A DNA stretch of 64,000 nt from a bacterium (GTDB taxonomy: Bacteria; Desulfobacterota; Binatia; HRBIN30; CADEER01). This document shows positions 45,237 through 53,461 of the stretch, piece after piece; position 1 is the stretch's first letter, and each line of letters begins with the position of its first letter. Both the position numbers and the translations under genes were made by a program. Below the pieces are notes generated by a model. That model searched no databases and was not told where the DNA came from. It was given only the letters and a program-made list of their open reading frames with translations. The stretch is taken from NCBI GenBank assembly GCA_019637795.1, contig JAHBUY010000002.1, positions 905,606-969,605 on the forward strand. Reading direction: 5' to 3'.

Positions 45237-45671
45237 CGAATCCCCGCGCGGAGGCGAGGCTGACGCGACGGGCAGGTGATCCGCACGCTGCCGCTCGCCG
45301 GCACGGCGGCCGTCGGTCGGCCGCGGAGTCGGCAAGCCGTAGGCGCATCGGCAAGGTGGGCTCCCCCCTCGACGGCGCCACGACGGTCTCAACCGGCCAA
45401 CCGGCGCACCGCGCCGTCGCGGAGACGCGGCTCCAACCGATTGATTCCGTTATCGGATCCACACCTGAATGGCACACGCCAGCGCCCGAGGTCGCGAAGG
45501 ACGGCGGGCGTTCCCCCGCCGTCCGGTGCGATAGGCAGCATCGCGAGCGCCGGGGGCTTTCCGGAAAATTGTCGGAGACCTTCCGGACTCACCGTCCGGT
45601 CTTTGCGATACGCGGCATGAATTCATGAGAGCGGATCGCGCCGGTCGCGGCGTGGCTCGGAGGTATTTCGA
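45237..45671. other. Leader region of the arylsulfatase gene with two hairpins
   Basis: No gene is supported. Two strong inverted repeats occur: GGACGGCGGG/CCCGCCGTCC (45499-45508 and 45515-45524, perfect 10-base arms, 6-base loop) and CCGGAC/GTCCGG (45583-45588 and 45594-45599). The first may be a terminator or attenuator, the second lies about 70 bases before the arylsulfatase start. GGAGG at 45659-45663 is the ribosome-binding site of the next gene. Confidence 0.55.
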
Positions 45672-48170
45672 ATGACATCTCGAATGACATCGATGATCCG
45701 CATCGCTCGCATGGCGGCGATTCTCGTGGCTGCGCTGACCGCCGTGCCGGCGCCGGCTCAGGTGTTCCAGGGCAAGCCCGGCGCCCCGGCGACGCGCGAA
45801 TTTCCCGACTCGCGCGTGCTGCCGATCCCGAGCGCGCCTTTCGCCGGCTCGATCCAGCCCAACCTGATCGACAGCACGCCGGGCTGGCCGTCGACCATCG
45901 CGCCGCCGGCGGGCGCGCCGAACGTGCTGCTGATCCTGACCGACGACGCCGGCTTCGGTTCGAACTCGGTCTTCGGCGGCGTGGTGCCCACGCCCGCGCT
46001 CGACAAGCTCGCCCAGCGCGGCATTCGATACACGCAGATGCACAACACCGCGCTGTGCTCGCCGACGCGGGCGGCGCTGCTCACCGGCCGCAATCACCAT
46101 GCCGTGGCCTTCGGCAACGTGGCCGAAGGTTCCAGCGGCTACCCCGGCTACGACACCGTCACCGGCCCCGAGAGCGCGCACATGGCGATGACGCTCAAGC
46201 TCAACGGCTACGCCACGTCGTGGTTCGGCAAGAACCACAACGTGCCGATCTGGGAGGCGACCCCGGCCGGCCCATTCACCAACTGGCCGATCAGCCAAGG
46301 CTACGACTACTTCTACGGCTTCGTCGGCGGCGACACCAGCCAGTGGGAGCCCGGCAACCTGTTCCGCAATACCACGCCGATCCACCCCTACAACGGCAAG
46401 CAGGGCCAGTGGAACCTGGTCACCGCGATGGCCGACGACGCCATCGAGTACATCCGCGCGCAGGCGGCCACCAACCCGAACCGGCCCTGGTTCATGCACT
46501 ACGCGCCCGGCGCCACGCACGCGCCGCATCACCCGACCCAGGAGTGGGTCGACAAGATCACCGCGATGAATCTCTTCGACGAGGGCTGGAACCAGCTCAC
46601 CGAGAAGATCTTCGAGAACCAGAAGCGCCTCGGCGTCGTGCCGGCGAACGCCAAGCTACCGCCGTGGCCGGACCAGTTGTTGCCGCGGTGGGAGACCCTC
46701 GATGCCGACCAGAAGCGCCTGTACCTGCGCCAGATCAACGTCTGGGCCGCCTACATGGCCTACATGGACCACGAGATCGGCCGCGTCATCGACACGATCG
46801 AGCAGCTCGGCGAGCTCGACAACACGCTGATCATCTGGGTCGCCGGCGACAACGGCATGAGCGCCGAAGGATCGATGAACGGCACGCCGAACGAAGTCGC
46901 GTACTTCAACGGCGTGGCCTTCACCGTCGAGCAGATGCTGCCCCTGATCCCGGTGTGGGGCACCGACAAGACCTACAACCACTTCGCAGTGCCCTGGGCC
47001 TTCGCGCTGGACACGCCCTACCGCATGGTCAAGCAGGTGGCCTCGCACCTCGGCGGCACGCGCACCGGCATGGTGATCTCGTGGCCGAAGCGCATCAAGG
47101 ACGCGGGCGGCATGCGCAACCAGTTCCACCACGTGATCGACGTCGCGCCGACGGTGCTCGAGGCGATCGGCATCCCGCAGCCGACCTTCGTCAACGGCAT
47201 CGAGCAACGCCCGTACGATGGCGTCAGCATGGTCTACACGTGGGACAAGGCGAACGCGAACGCGCCCTCGACCCGCAAGACGCAGTACTTCGAGATCTTC
47301 GGCAACCGCGCGATCTACCACGACGGTTGGATGGCCAACACCGTCCCCGCTGTCTACCCGTGGGAAGGCGTGGCCGGCAAACCTCCGGTGGACGTGATGA
47401 ACGGTTACACCTGGGAGCTGTACAACCTGATCGAGGATCCGACCCAGACCAACGACCTCGCCGCGAAGGAGCCGGAGCGGCTGCGCATGATGCAGGAGCT
47501 GTGGACCGTCGAGGCGACGCGCAACAACGTCTTCCCGCTGAACAACTCGCAGGTGCCGATCCTGACCGACGAGCGTCCCGGGCCGGCGGCCGGACGCACG
47601 CAGTTCGTCTACACCGCGCCGATGACCTCGACGCAGTTCGGCGCCGCGCCGTCGATCCTCAACCGCTCGTTCAAGATCACCGCCGAGCTCGAGGTCCCGT
47701 CGGGCGGCGCCAACGGCGTGCTGGTGACGCAGGGCGGACGCTTCTCCGGGTACGGCCTGTACCTGAAGGACGGGAAGCCCACCTTCACCTACAACGCGCT
47801 CGACGTCGACCGCTTCAAGTGGCAGGGGTCGGAAGCGCTGCCGCCCGGCAAGCACTCGATCGTCTTCGACTGGAAGATGGACCCGCAGGGCATGGCGGTG
47901 GCGCGCGGCGGCACGGGCACGCTGTCGGTCGACGGCAGGCAGGTCGCGCAGCGCTCGCTGCCGAAAACGATTCCGTTCATCTGGGCCTGGGACGAGACCT
48001 TCGACATCGGCATGGACACCGGCACGCCGGTGGACGACGCCGACTACCAGGTCCCCTTTGCCGTCACGGGAACGTTCGGCAAGGTCACGTTCGACCTCGG
48101 CGAGTCGAGCGTGTCGCCCGAGTCGATCAAGCTGATGATGGAGGAGTTGGCGAAGAAGCGCGATCGCTGA
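45672..48170 (+). CDS. Arylsulfatase (832 aa)
   Basis: A signal peptide (RMAAILVAALTAVPAPAQ) precedes a type I sulfatase domain: NVLLILTDDAGFGSNSVFGG (metal Asp pair) and the formylglycine motif CSPTRAALLTGR (C129), then GKNHN, WFMHYAPGATHAPHH, and VAGDNGMSAEGS (metal Asp/Asn). The C-terminal third (from about 640) is a beta-rich domain, long for simple sulfatases but usual for the large periplasmic arylsulfatase group. Cys-type activation by a formylglycine-generating enzyme or anSME-like enzyme is needed; none is in the window. ATG 45672 has GGAGG 8 bases upstream. It removes sulfate from aryl or steroid-like esters in the periplasm. Confidence 0.95.
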   Translation: MTSRMTSMIRIARMAAILVAALTAVPAPAQVFQGKPGAPATREFPDSRVLPIPSAPFAGSIQPNLIDSTPGWPSTIAPPAGAPNVLLILTDDAGFGSNSVFGGVVPTPALDKLAQRGIRYTQMHNTALCSPTRAALLTGRNHHAVAFGNVAEGSSGYPGYDTVTGPESAHMAMTLKLNGYATSWFGKNHNVPIWEATPAGPFTNWPISQGYDYFYGFVGGDTSQWEPGNLFRNTTPIHPYNGKQGQWNLVTAMADDAIEYIRAQAATNPNRPWFMHYAPGATHAPHHPTQEWVDKITAMNLFDEGWNQLTEKIFENQKRLGVVPANAKLPPWPDQLLPRWETLDADQKRLYLRQINVWAAYMAYMDHEIGRVIDTIEQLGELDNTLIIWVAGDNGMSAEGSMNGTPNEVAYFNGVAFTVEQMLPLIPVWGTDKTYNHFAVPWAFALDTPYRMVKQVASHLGGTRTGMVISWPKRIKDAGGMRNQFHHVIDVAPTVLEAIGIPQPTFVNGIEQRPYDGVSMVYTWDKANANAPSTRKTQYFEIFGNRAIYHDGWMANTVPAVYPWEGVAGKPPVDVMNGYTWELYNLIEDPTQTNDLAAKEPERLRMMQELWTVEATRNNVFPLNNSQVPILTDERPGPAAGRTQFVYTAPMTSTQFGAAPSILNRSFKITAELEVPSGGANGVLVTQGGRFSGYGLYLKDGKPTFTYNALDVDRFKWQGSEALPPGKHSIVFDWKMDPQGMAVARGGTGTLSVDGRQVAQRSLPKTIPFIWAWDETFDIGMDTGTPVDDADYQVPFAVTGTFGKVTFDLGESSVSPESIKLMMEELAKKRDR

Positions 48171-48192
48171 CATCCCCTTCGCGAAGCGTCCC

Positions 48193-48213
48193 GGTACGGC
48201 GCGGCGCCGTGCC
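48193..48213 (+). terminator. Hairpin after the arylsulfatase gene
   Basis: GGTACGGCG (48193-48201) and CGCCGTGCC (48205-48213) pair with one G-U-type position around a CGG loop, 22 bases after the arylsulfatase stop. No T-tract follows. A hairpin-only terminator is possible. Confidence 0.45.
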
Positions 48214-48291
48214 TGGAGGATCGGGATGCCACCGCAGCGAGAAAGCGGCGCCTGTCCCCGTCCTGCGTGGATGCTGAACGGAGAAGGACCG

Positions 48292-48460
48292 ATGCACAGT
48301 GTTCAGGTTGCCGGCGCGCCATCTCGCCGCTGCGGTGTGGTCGCCACGAGCTTCCTCCTCCTTGCACTCGCTGGTCGGAGCCGCGGAGCGGCGCACCACC
48401 GAGCTCGCCACGCAGACACGGAATCCGGTCGGCAACCCGATCAGGCGGCCTGCTGACTCA
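48292..48460 (+). pseudogene. N-terminal remnant of an outer-membrane transporter-like protein
   Basis: AGAAGGA precedes an ATG at 48292 that opens a short signal-peptide-like reading (RRCGVVATSFLLLALAG). About 80 bases on, a different plus-strand frame gives ERRTTELATQTRNPVGNPI. The ELAxQTxNPVxNxI phrase is the usual N-terminal motif of exported transporter-like outer-membrane proteins that often lie beside arylsulfatases. A one-base shift would join the two, and the rest of the barrel is missing. It therefore looks like the stump of a gene lost downstream of the arylsulfatase, followed by the YefM/YoeB module. Confidence 0.5.
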
Positions 48461-48609
48461 GCTCGACGAAACGTGCGAGGGGCACGGCGCATTTCGGTGC
48501 GCCACCCGCGAGCGCCAGAGGGTCTTCCGATCGGTCCCCAGGCCGAAGCACACCCCGCGGTCGCCGCGTCGGTGCTCACCTGCCGCGTTGACGGCTCTCG
48601 ATTTCCAAC

Positions 48610-48625
48610 GTACAAATATTCGTAC
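48610..48625. promoter_or_regulatory. Probable YefM operator
   Basis: GTACAAATATTCGTAC is an imperfect palindrome (14 of 16 positions symmetric) with GTAC ends, 13 bases before the antitoxin ATG. The direct pair CGTACAA - ATATT - CGTACAA overlaps it. GTAC-containing palindromes are also the known YefM binding pattern in E. coli, where TGTACA is the core. Confidence 0.7.
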
Positions 48626-48638
48626 AATGAAGGACTCC

Positions 48639-48887
48639 ATGGCGATCGTAGGATACAGCGAGGCGCGGCAGCGTTTGGCGAAGCTGATGGACGCGGTAGT
48701 GGATGACCGCCGCCCGGTGGTGGTCACGCGCCAGAAGGCTGCGGCCGTGGTCATGCTGTCGCTCCAGGAGTACGAAGCGATGGCTGAAACCCTCCATCTC
48801 CTGCGGAGCCCGCGCAATGCGCAGCGGTTGCACAAGGCCGTCCGCGATGCGGATGCCCGACGATTCGCCCCCAACCCCCGTGAATGA
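48639..48887 (+). CDS. yefM: YefM-type antitoxin (82 aa)
   Basis: The protein begins MAIVGYSEARQRLAKLMDAV, followed by RPVVVTRQKAAAVVMLSLQE and YEAMAETLHLLRSPRNAQRL, which matches the YefM N-terminal DNA-binding fold and first neutralising helix. The C-terminus (KAVRDADARRFAPNPRE) is the disordered toxin-binding part. ATG 48639 is preferred to ATG 48627 because it gives the family's normal opening and has AAGGA upstream. The toxin gene overlaps its end by 4 bases. Confidence 0.9.
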   Translation: MAIVGYSEARQRLAKLMDAVVDDRRPVVVTRQKAAAVVMLSLQEYEAMAETLHLLRSPRNAQRLHKAVRDADARRFAPNPRE

Positions 48888-49150
48888 CCGAGCGCTGGAC
48901 TGCGGGAGCAGCCCAGGACTACCGCTGGTTTGCCCGACGAGCACCCGAAGCGGCCGCCCGGATTGATCGTCTCCTGGCGGACATTCGCCGCCACCCGTTC
49001 ACGGGAATCGGTAAGCCCGAGCCGTTGAGAGGCACGCTCGCCGGTTGGTGGTCGCGACGCATCACCGGCGAGCACCGCCTCGTCTACCGCGTGGTCGGCA
49101 AGGGGGCGGCACGCGAGCTGCAGATCGCGCAATGCCGGTACCACTACTGA
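48884..49150 (+). CDS. yoeB: YoeB-type toxin (88 aa)
   Basis: A Txe/YoeB-family mRNA endonuclease: WTAGAAQDYRWFARRAPEAA, then GIGKPEPLRGTLAGWWSRRI, TGEHRLVYRVVG and the ending QCRYHY. The conserved Glu, Arg, His and terminal Tyr motif (EHRLVYR and H-Y) of the active site are intact. In this family it binds the ribosome and cleaves mRNA in the A site when the antitoxin is degraded. Its ATG overlaps the YefM stop (ATGA). The locus looks complete, unlike the Phd/ParE-type unit at 2 kb. Confidence 0.92.
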   Translation: MTERWTAGAAQDYRWFARRAPEAAARIDRLLADIRRHPFTGIGKPEPLRGTLAGWWSRRITGEHRLVYRVVGKGAARELQIAQCRYHY

Positions 49151-49231
49151 AGCCGGCCGGGGAGTCGGCGCGCCCGCAGTGTTTCGCGCCCGGTGACCAT
49201 CGTGCTGACCGGGCGCGCGGATGCGCGACGC

Positions 49232-49483
49232 TCACAACACCGCGGCGGCGTCCGCCCGCCCGGCAAGTGCCTCTGCCGCTCCCGGCCGCTGCGTATGGTC
49301 CGCCGCCGGCGCCACCGCACGTTCGCGGCGCAGCTTGGTCGACGACCACACCAGCGTCCTCGCGTTGATGCCCGTTCCGGCGGCGAGCTCTTTCGAGCTC
49401 TGCCCGCTGCGCCGCCACGCCCACTCCCGCCGCGTCTGCCTCATGCGCACCTCCCTCCTCGGCGCGCACTCTCGTAGCTCCAC
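49232..49483 (-). pseudogene. IS66-type TnpA-like remnant
   Basis: The readable part is RREWAWRRSGQSSKELAAGT followed by GINARTLVWSSTKLRRER. It matches the N-terminal helix-turn-helix of the IS66-family TnpA accessory protein, in which a Trp-rich W-x-x-SGLSxxEFAAxxGxxxxTLxxW motif is usual. The rest of TnpA, TnpB and the transposase are missing. No terminal repeats are visible. It lies between the YoeB gene and inverted-repeat copy 3, in a patch of insertion scars. Confidence 0.55.
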
Positions 49484-49640
49484 CGGCTTCCGTCAGGAAC
49501 GCGATTCACTGAACGGATACACATCCTCGGCATACGGAGCGCGCCGCGATCGGCGAGGTGATCGTCCGCGTCGGCGGCGCAAGCGGCGAGCGGGCGAACA
49601 GGGTGCCCTGCCCGCGACGCGTGAACGCACGTCGACATAG

Positions 49641-49830
49641 CCTTGATGCGACAAGAGACTTTCACCACGGAGGCACGGAGACACGGAGAGTACTGATCTC
49701 GAAGCCCGCCCAGTGGTCCTCCCAAAGTTCATTGGAAATGGAGTGAGAAGAGGCCCCGCGCCTTCGCTATGGCACCGAGCCCTCCGTGTCTCCGTGCCTC
49801 CGTGGTGAGGAGTTTTCTGTCTCATCAAGG
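49641..49830. mobile_element. MITE-like inverted-repeat element, copy 3
   Basis: The left end reads CCTTGATGCGACAAGAGACT then TTCACCACGGAGGCACGGAG; the right end carries the complement of CCTTGATGAGACAGAAAACT. So the terminal repeats extend over about 45 bases with a few mismatches. The interior is nearly identical to that of copy 1 (about 16.8 kb) over about 95 bp. It sits about 320 bp upstream of the efflux operon's first gene. Confidence 0.8.
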
Positions 49831-50154
49831 ATAGCTCGGGGGAGGCCGCCGCCGCATGGTCCTCGCCCAGGCGTCTCGCCCGGGAGCACCGGCGGGAGGA
49901 AGCCGGGTCGCCGCCCACATGCGTCCCGGAGGCCGCCGTCCCGGCATTCTGCCCGAATCCGCGGAACGGCATGCGGTGAACTGCCAGGACGAGCCGACCG
50001 CTGCGGCCTCGGACGGCTCGCCTGCCCACGGCAAGAGCATCCGCGCGCCGCTGGCCTGCCGCTTGCGTCAGCGGCAGTTGACCGGGCCGCCGCGAACGGC
50101 GTTGTGAAGGGCGGCGGAGAACGGCGTCCGCCAATCCTGCAGCCCGGAGCCGAC
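49831..50154. other. Upstream region of the efflux operon
   Basis: I find no supported gene. A weak promoter-like TTGACC lies near 50088, and GGAG precedes the ATG at 50155. No clear sigma-54 (GG-N10-GC) site is visible here. Confidence 0.4.
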
Positions 50155-51564
50155 ATGAACGAACCGGACGAGCCGATGGTCGATGATCGCCTCCCCACGC
50201 CGCCGCCGGCCTGGCCGGCGCTCGTCGTCGACGACGACGTCGGCGTGCGGCAGTCGCTGCGCCTCTGCCTCGAGCCCACGGGCGCGCGCGTGCTCGGCGT
50301 CGGCTCCGCCGCGGCGGCACTGGAGGCGCTGGAGCGCGCGCACTTCGACGTCGTCTTCCTCGACCTCTGGCTCGGCGCGGACTCCGGGCTCGATCTCCTG
50401 CCGGAGATCCTGCGCCGCCAGGCGGAGGCCGGCGTCATCGTCATCACCGCCTTCGCCAGCTTCGAGAGCGCGGTCGAGGCGATGAAGCGCGGCGCCGCGG
50501 ACTATCTGCCGAAGCCGTTCACCCCCGATCAGGTCCGCCTCGCCGCCGGCCGGGTGCGCGAGGCGCACCGCCTGCGCCGCCGGGTCGCCGAGCTCGAACA
50601 GCAGATCGACGACAGCGACGTGGCGTGTCTCTTCGAATCCGCCAACCCCGCTTTCCGCGCCTTCCTGCAGACGGCGAGCCGCGCCGCCGCGTCCGATTCG
50701 GTGGTCCTGCTGGGCGGAGAGAGCGGCACCGGCAAGAACGTGCTGGCCCGCTGGCTGCGCGACCACAGCCCGCGTCGCGCCGCGCCGTTCGTCAGCGTCA
50801 ACTGCCCGACCCTCTCGAGCGATCTCATGAGCAGCACGCTCTTCGGGCACCGCCGGGGCGCGTTCACCGGCGCCACCAGCGACGTCCCCGGCAAGGTGGA
50901 GGAGGCGGAGGGGGGAACGCTCTTCCTCGACGAGGTCGGCGAGCTCTCCGCCGACGCCCAGGCGCGCCTCCTGCGCTTCCTGAACGACCGCTCGTACGAA
51001 CGCCTCGGCGAAGCGCGCGAGCGGCGGGCCGATGTGCGCATCATCGCGGCGACCAACCGATCGCTCGCCGAGGAGGTCCGCGCCGGCCGCTTCCGCGAGG
51101 ACCTGTTCTACCGGCTGAACGTCGTCGCCTTCACCCTGCCGCCGATCCGCGAGCGCCCCGAGGACATCGTGCCGCTGGCGCGCCATTACCTGCGCTTCTA
51201 CGCGCGCCGGCAGCGGCGGCCGGCGCTGGCGTTCTCGAGCGCCGCGGAGGCGGCCATCCGCGCCCATCCGTGGCCCGGCAACCTGCGCGAGCTGCGCAAT
51301 GCGGTGGAGCGGGCGGCGATCCTCGCCGCCGGCAACGCGCTCGAACCGCCGGATCTCGGCCTGCCGCCGCCGCGCGACGCCGCGGCGGCGGGCCCGCTGG
51401 GGTCGGGCGTGCACGTGGGTGCGATGGTCACGCTCGCGGCCCTCGAACGCGAGCACATCGCCCGGGTGGTCGCCCAGTCGGCCACCCTCGAAGCCGCCGC
51501 GCGCACGCTCGGCATCGACGCCACCACGTTGCAGCGCAAGCGGCGGCGCTACGGCCTGGTGTGA
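50155..51564 (+). CDS. NtrC-family sigma-54-dependent response regulator, AlgB-like (469 aa)
   Basis: A receiver domain has the acidic pocket VVDDD (26-28), the phospho-acceptor in VVFLDLWLG (D70), and K120 in YLPKPF. The AAA+ domain has Walker A GESGTGKN (188-195), the sigma-54-contacting GAFTGA (235-240) and Walker B LFLDE (about 256-260), then LNDRSYERLGEARERRADVR and IIAATNRSLAEEVRAGRF. The C-terminal DNA-binding Fis-type helix is LEAAARTLGIDATTLQRKRR. It closely resembles AlgB. It is 7 bp from the kinase and leads the efflux operon, so it probably activates it. Confidence 0.92.
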   Translation: MNEPDEPMVDDRLPTPPPAWPALVVDDDVGVRQSLRLCLEPTGARVLGVGSAAAALEALERAHFDVVFLDLWLGADSGLDLLPEILRRQAEAGVIVITAFASFESAVEAMKRGAADYLPKPFTPDQVRLAAGRVREAHRLRRRVAELEQQIDDSDVACLFESANPAFRAFLQTASRAAASDSVVLLGGESGTGKNVLARWLRDHSPRRAAPFVSVNCPTLSSDLMSSTLFGHRRGAFTGATSDVPGKVEEAEGGTLFLDEVGELSADAQARLLRFLNDRSYERLGEARERRADVRIIAATNRSLAEEVRAGRFREDLFYRLNVVAFTLPPIRERPEDIVPLARHYLRFYARRQRRPALAFSSAAEAAIRAHPWPGNLRELRNAVERAAILAAGNALEPPDLGLPPPRDAAAAGPLGSGVHVGAMVTLAALEREHIARVVAQSATLEAAARTLGIDATTLQRKRRRYGLV

Positions 51565-51571
51565 GCCGACC

Positions 51572-53461
51572 ATGCCGCCCCTCGGCCTCCGCGCCCGCTT
51601 CCTGCTCGCCTGCGCGCTGCTCGTGCTGACCACGGTCACGGCGAGCCTCTGGACCCTGCGCACCCTGTCGCAACTCGGCGGCGTGGTCGGCACCGCCGTG
51701 CGCGATACCGACGACGCGACCGCCGCCACCGCGGCGCTCGCCGGCGCGCTCGAGCGCGAGGACGACGCCCTGCTGTTGGCGCTGGCGGGGGACGCGGACG
51801 CCCCGCGGGCGCTCGACGCGGCGCGGCGCGCCGTCGACGAGCGCCTGGCGCGGCTCGCGACCGTGCTCGGCGACTCGTCGGAGCAGGCGCTCGCCGCGCG
51901 CCTGCGCTCCGCGATCACCGCCTATCGCGCCGCCGCCAGCCGTCTGGCCGAGGCCGGCCGCACGACCGACGCGCTCCTCCGCTATCATCGCGAAGCGAAC
52001 CCGCTGCTGCGCGCCGCGGTCGGTCTCACCGCCCAGATCCGCGACCAGCGCTTCGAGCAGGCGCAGCAGGTGGCGAAGCTGGCACGCGACGAGGCCCTGC
52101 GCGCCCGGCGGGTCGTGTTCGCGATCACCGGCATCGCCCTCGCCATCTCCGTCCTGGTCGCCCTCCACCTGGCGCGGGTGGTGATCGCGCCCCTGCGCCA
52201 GCTCATGCGGGAGGCGACGGCGATCCGCAGCGGCGACTTCGAGGCGCGCATCCCGGTTCGCTCGCGCGACGAGCTGGGGCAGGTGAGCCAGGCCTTCAAC
52301 GAGATGGCGGCCGATCTGGCCGACTTCCGTCGCTCGAACGTCGGGGAAACCCTGCGCGCCAAGGCCGCGCTGGAGGCGACCATCGAGGCGCTGCCCGACG
52401 CCGTCGTGTTGGTCGACGCGGACGGGCGCGTGCAGTCGCTGAACGGCAGCGCCCGGCGCCTGGTCGCCGGCGGCCGCAGCCCGGCGACGATCGGCGCGCT
52501 CGGCCTGGACGGCCTGAGCGACGCCGCCGTCGCGGCCGCCGTCGCCGCCGCCGGCGCCGCGCCCCTGATCACCGAGCTGGGAGGCGCGCTGCGCGTCACC
52601 GTCGACGGCAGCCCCCGGCGCCTGCTGCCGCGCGTCATCCCCTTGCCCGGCTTCGCCGGCGGCCGGCCCGGAGCCCTGGTGCTGCTCTCCGACGTCACCG
52701 ACCTGGTGCGCCTCGACGAGATGCGCGCCGAGCTGATCGCGGTCGCCTCGCACGAGCTGCGGACGCCGCTGACCACGCTGCGCATGACGCTGCTCATGCT
52801 CCAGGAGAGCGCGGCCGCCCTGACGCCCCGACAGCGGGAGCTGGTGGGCGCGTCGCTCGGCGGGATCGACCAGTTGAGCGAGATCGTCGACGAGTTCCTC
52901 GACCTGACGCGCATCGAGGCCGGCGCCTTGCGTCTGAGCTGCGAGCCGCTGGATGCCGCGGCCCTGGTCGATGCCTGCGTGCGCCGCGCCGCGCCGCGGG
53001 CGCGCGAGGCGGACCTCGACGTCCACCTCGCCCACGAACCACACCTGCCGGCGATCGCCGCCGATCGCACGCGGCTGCGCGTCGTGGTCGACAACATGCT
53101 CTCGAACGCCCTCGAGTACACGCCGGCCGGCGGCCGGGTCGACGTCGAGGTCGGCGCCGTGCGCGACGCCGAGGGGCAGCCGACGAACCGGGTGCGGATT
53201 GCGATCGCCGACTCCGGACCGGGCGTGCCGCCGGAGTTTCGCCGGCGCGTGTTCGAGAAGTTCTTCCGCGTCGAACACCACCGCCCCGAGTCCCACGCGG
53301 GCAGCCGCGGCACCGGCGTCGGCCTGTATCTGTGCCACCAGATCGTCGCGCTGCACGGCGGGACCATCCGCTGCGAGGCGAATCCGCGCGGCCGCGGCGC
53401 GTGCTTCGTCGTCGAGCTGCCGGCGACACCCGTGGGCGCGGCCGTGGAGACGCCGGCGTGA
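51572..53461 (+). CDS. Sensor histidine kinase, KinB-like (629 aa)
   Basis: Two TM helices (about 8-27 and 175-200) enclose a helical periplasmic sensor. A HAMP domain follows (LRQLMREATAIRSGDFEARI), then a PAS-like domain with ALPDAVVLVDADGRVQSL. The DHp motif is AVASHELRTPLTTLRM with the phosphorylated H394. HATPase motifs are VVDNMLSNALEYTPAG (N-box), IADSGPGVP (G1) and SRGTGVGLYLCHQI (G2). The layout matches KinB, the partner of AlgB. The next gene's GTG overlaps its stop by 4 bases. Confidence 0.93.
   Translation: MPPLGLRARFLLACALLVLTTVTASLWTLRTLSQLGGVVGTAVRDTDDATAATAALAGALEREDDALLLALAGDADAPRALDAARRAVDERLARLATVLGDSSEQALAARLRSAITAYRAAASRLAEAGRTTDALLRYHREANPLLRAAVGLTAQIRDQRFEQAQQVAKLARDEALRARRVVFAITGIALAISVLVALHLARVVIAPLRQLMREATAIRSGDFEARIPVRSRDELGQVSQAFNEMAADLADFRRSNVGETLRAKAALEATIEALPDAVVLVDADGRVQSLNGSARRLVAGGRSPATIGALGLDGLSDAAVAAAVAAAGAAPLITELGGALRVTVDGSPRRLLPRVIPLPGFAGGRPGALVLLSDVTDLVRLDEMRAELIAVASHELRTPLTTLRMTLLMLQESAAALTPRQRELVGASLGGIDQLSEIVDEFLDLTRIEAGALRLSCEPLDAAALVDACVRRAAPRAREADLDVHLAHEPHLPAIAADRTRLRVVVDNMLSNALEYTPAGGRVDVEVGAVRDAEGQPTNRVRIAIADSGPGVPPEFRRRVFEKFFRVEHHRPESHAGSRGTGVGLYLCHQIVALHGGTIRCEANPRGRGACFVVELPATPVGAAVETPA

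Noticed and set aside
50088..50154. A sigma-54 promoter upstream of the regulator gene
   Set aside because: No GG-N10-GC element at the right spacing was found before 50155.
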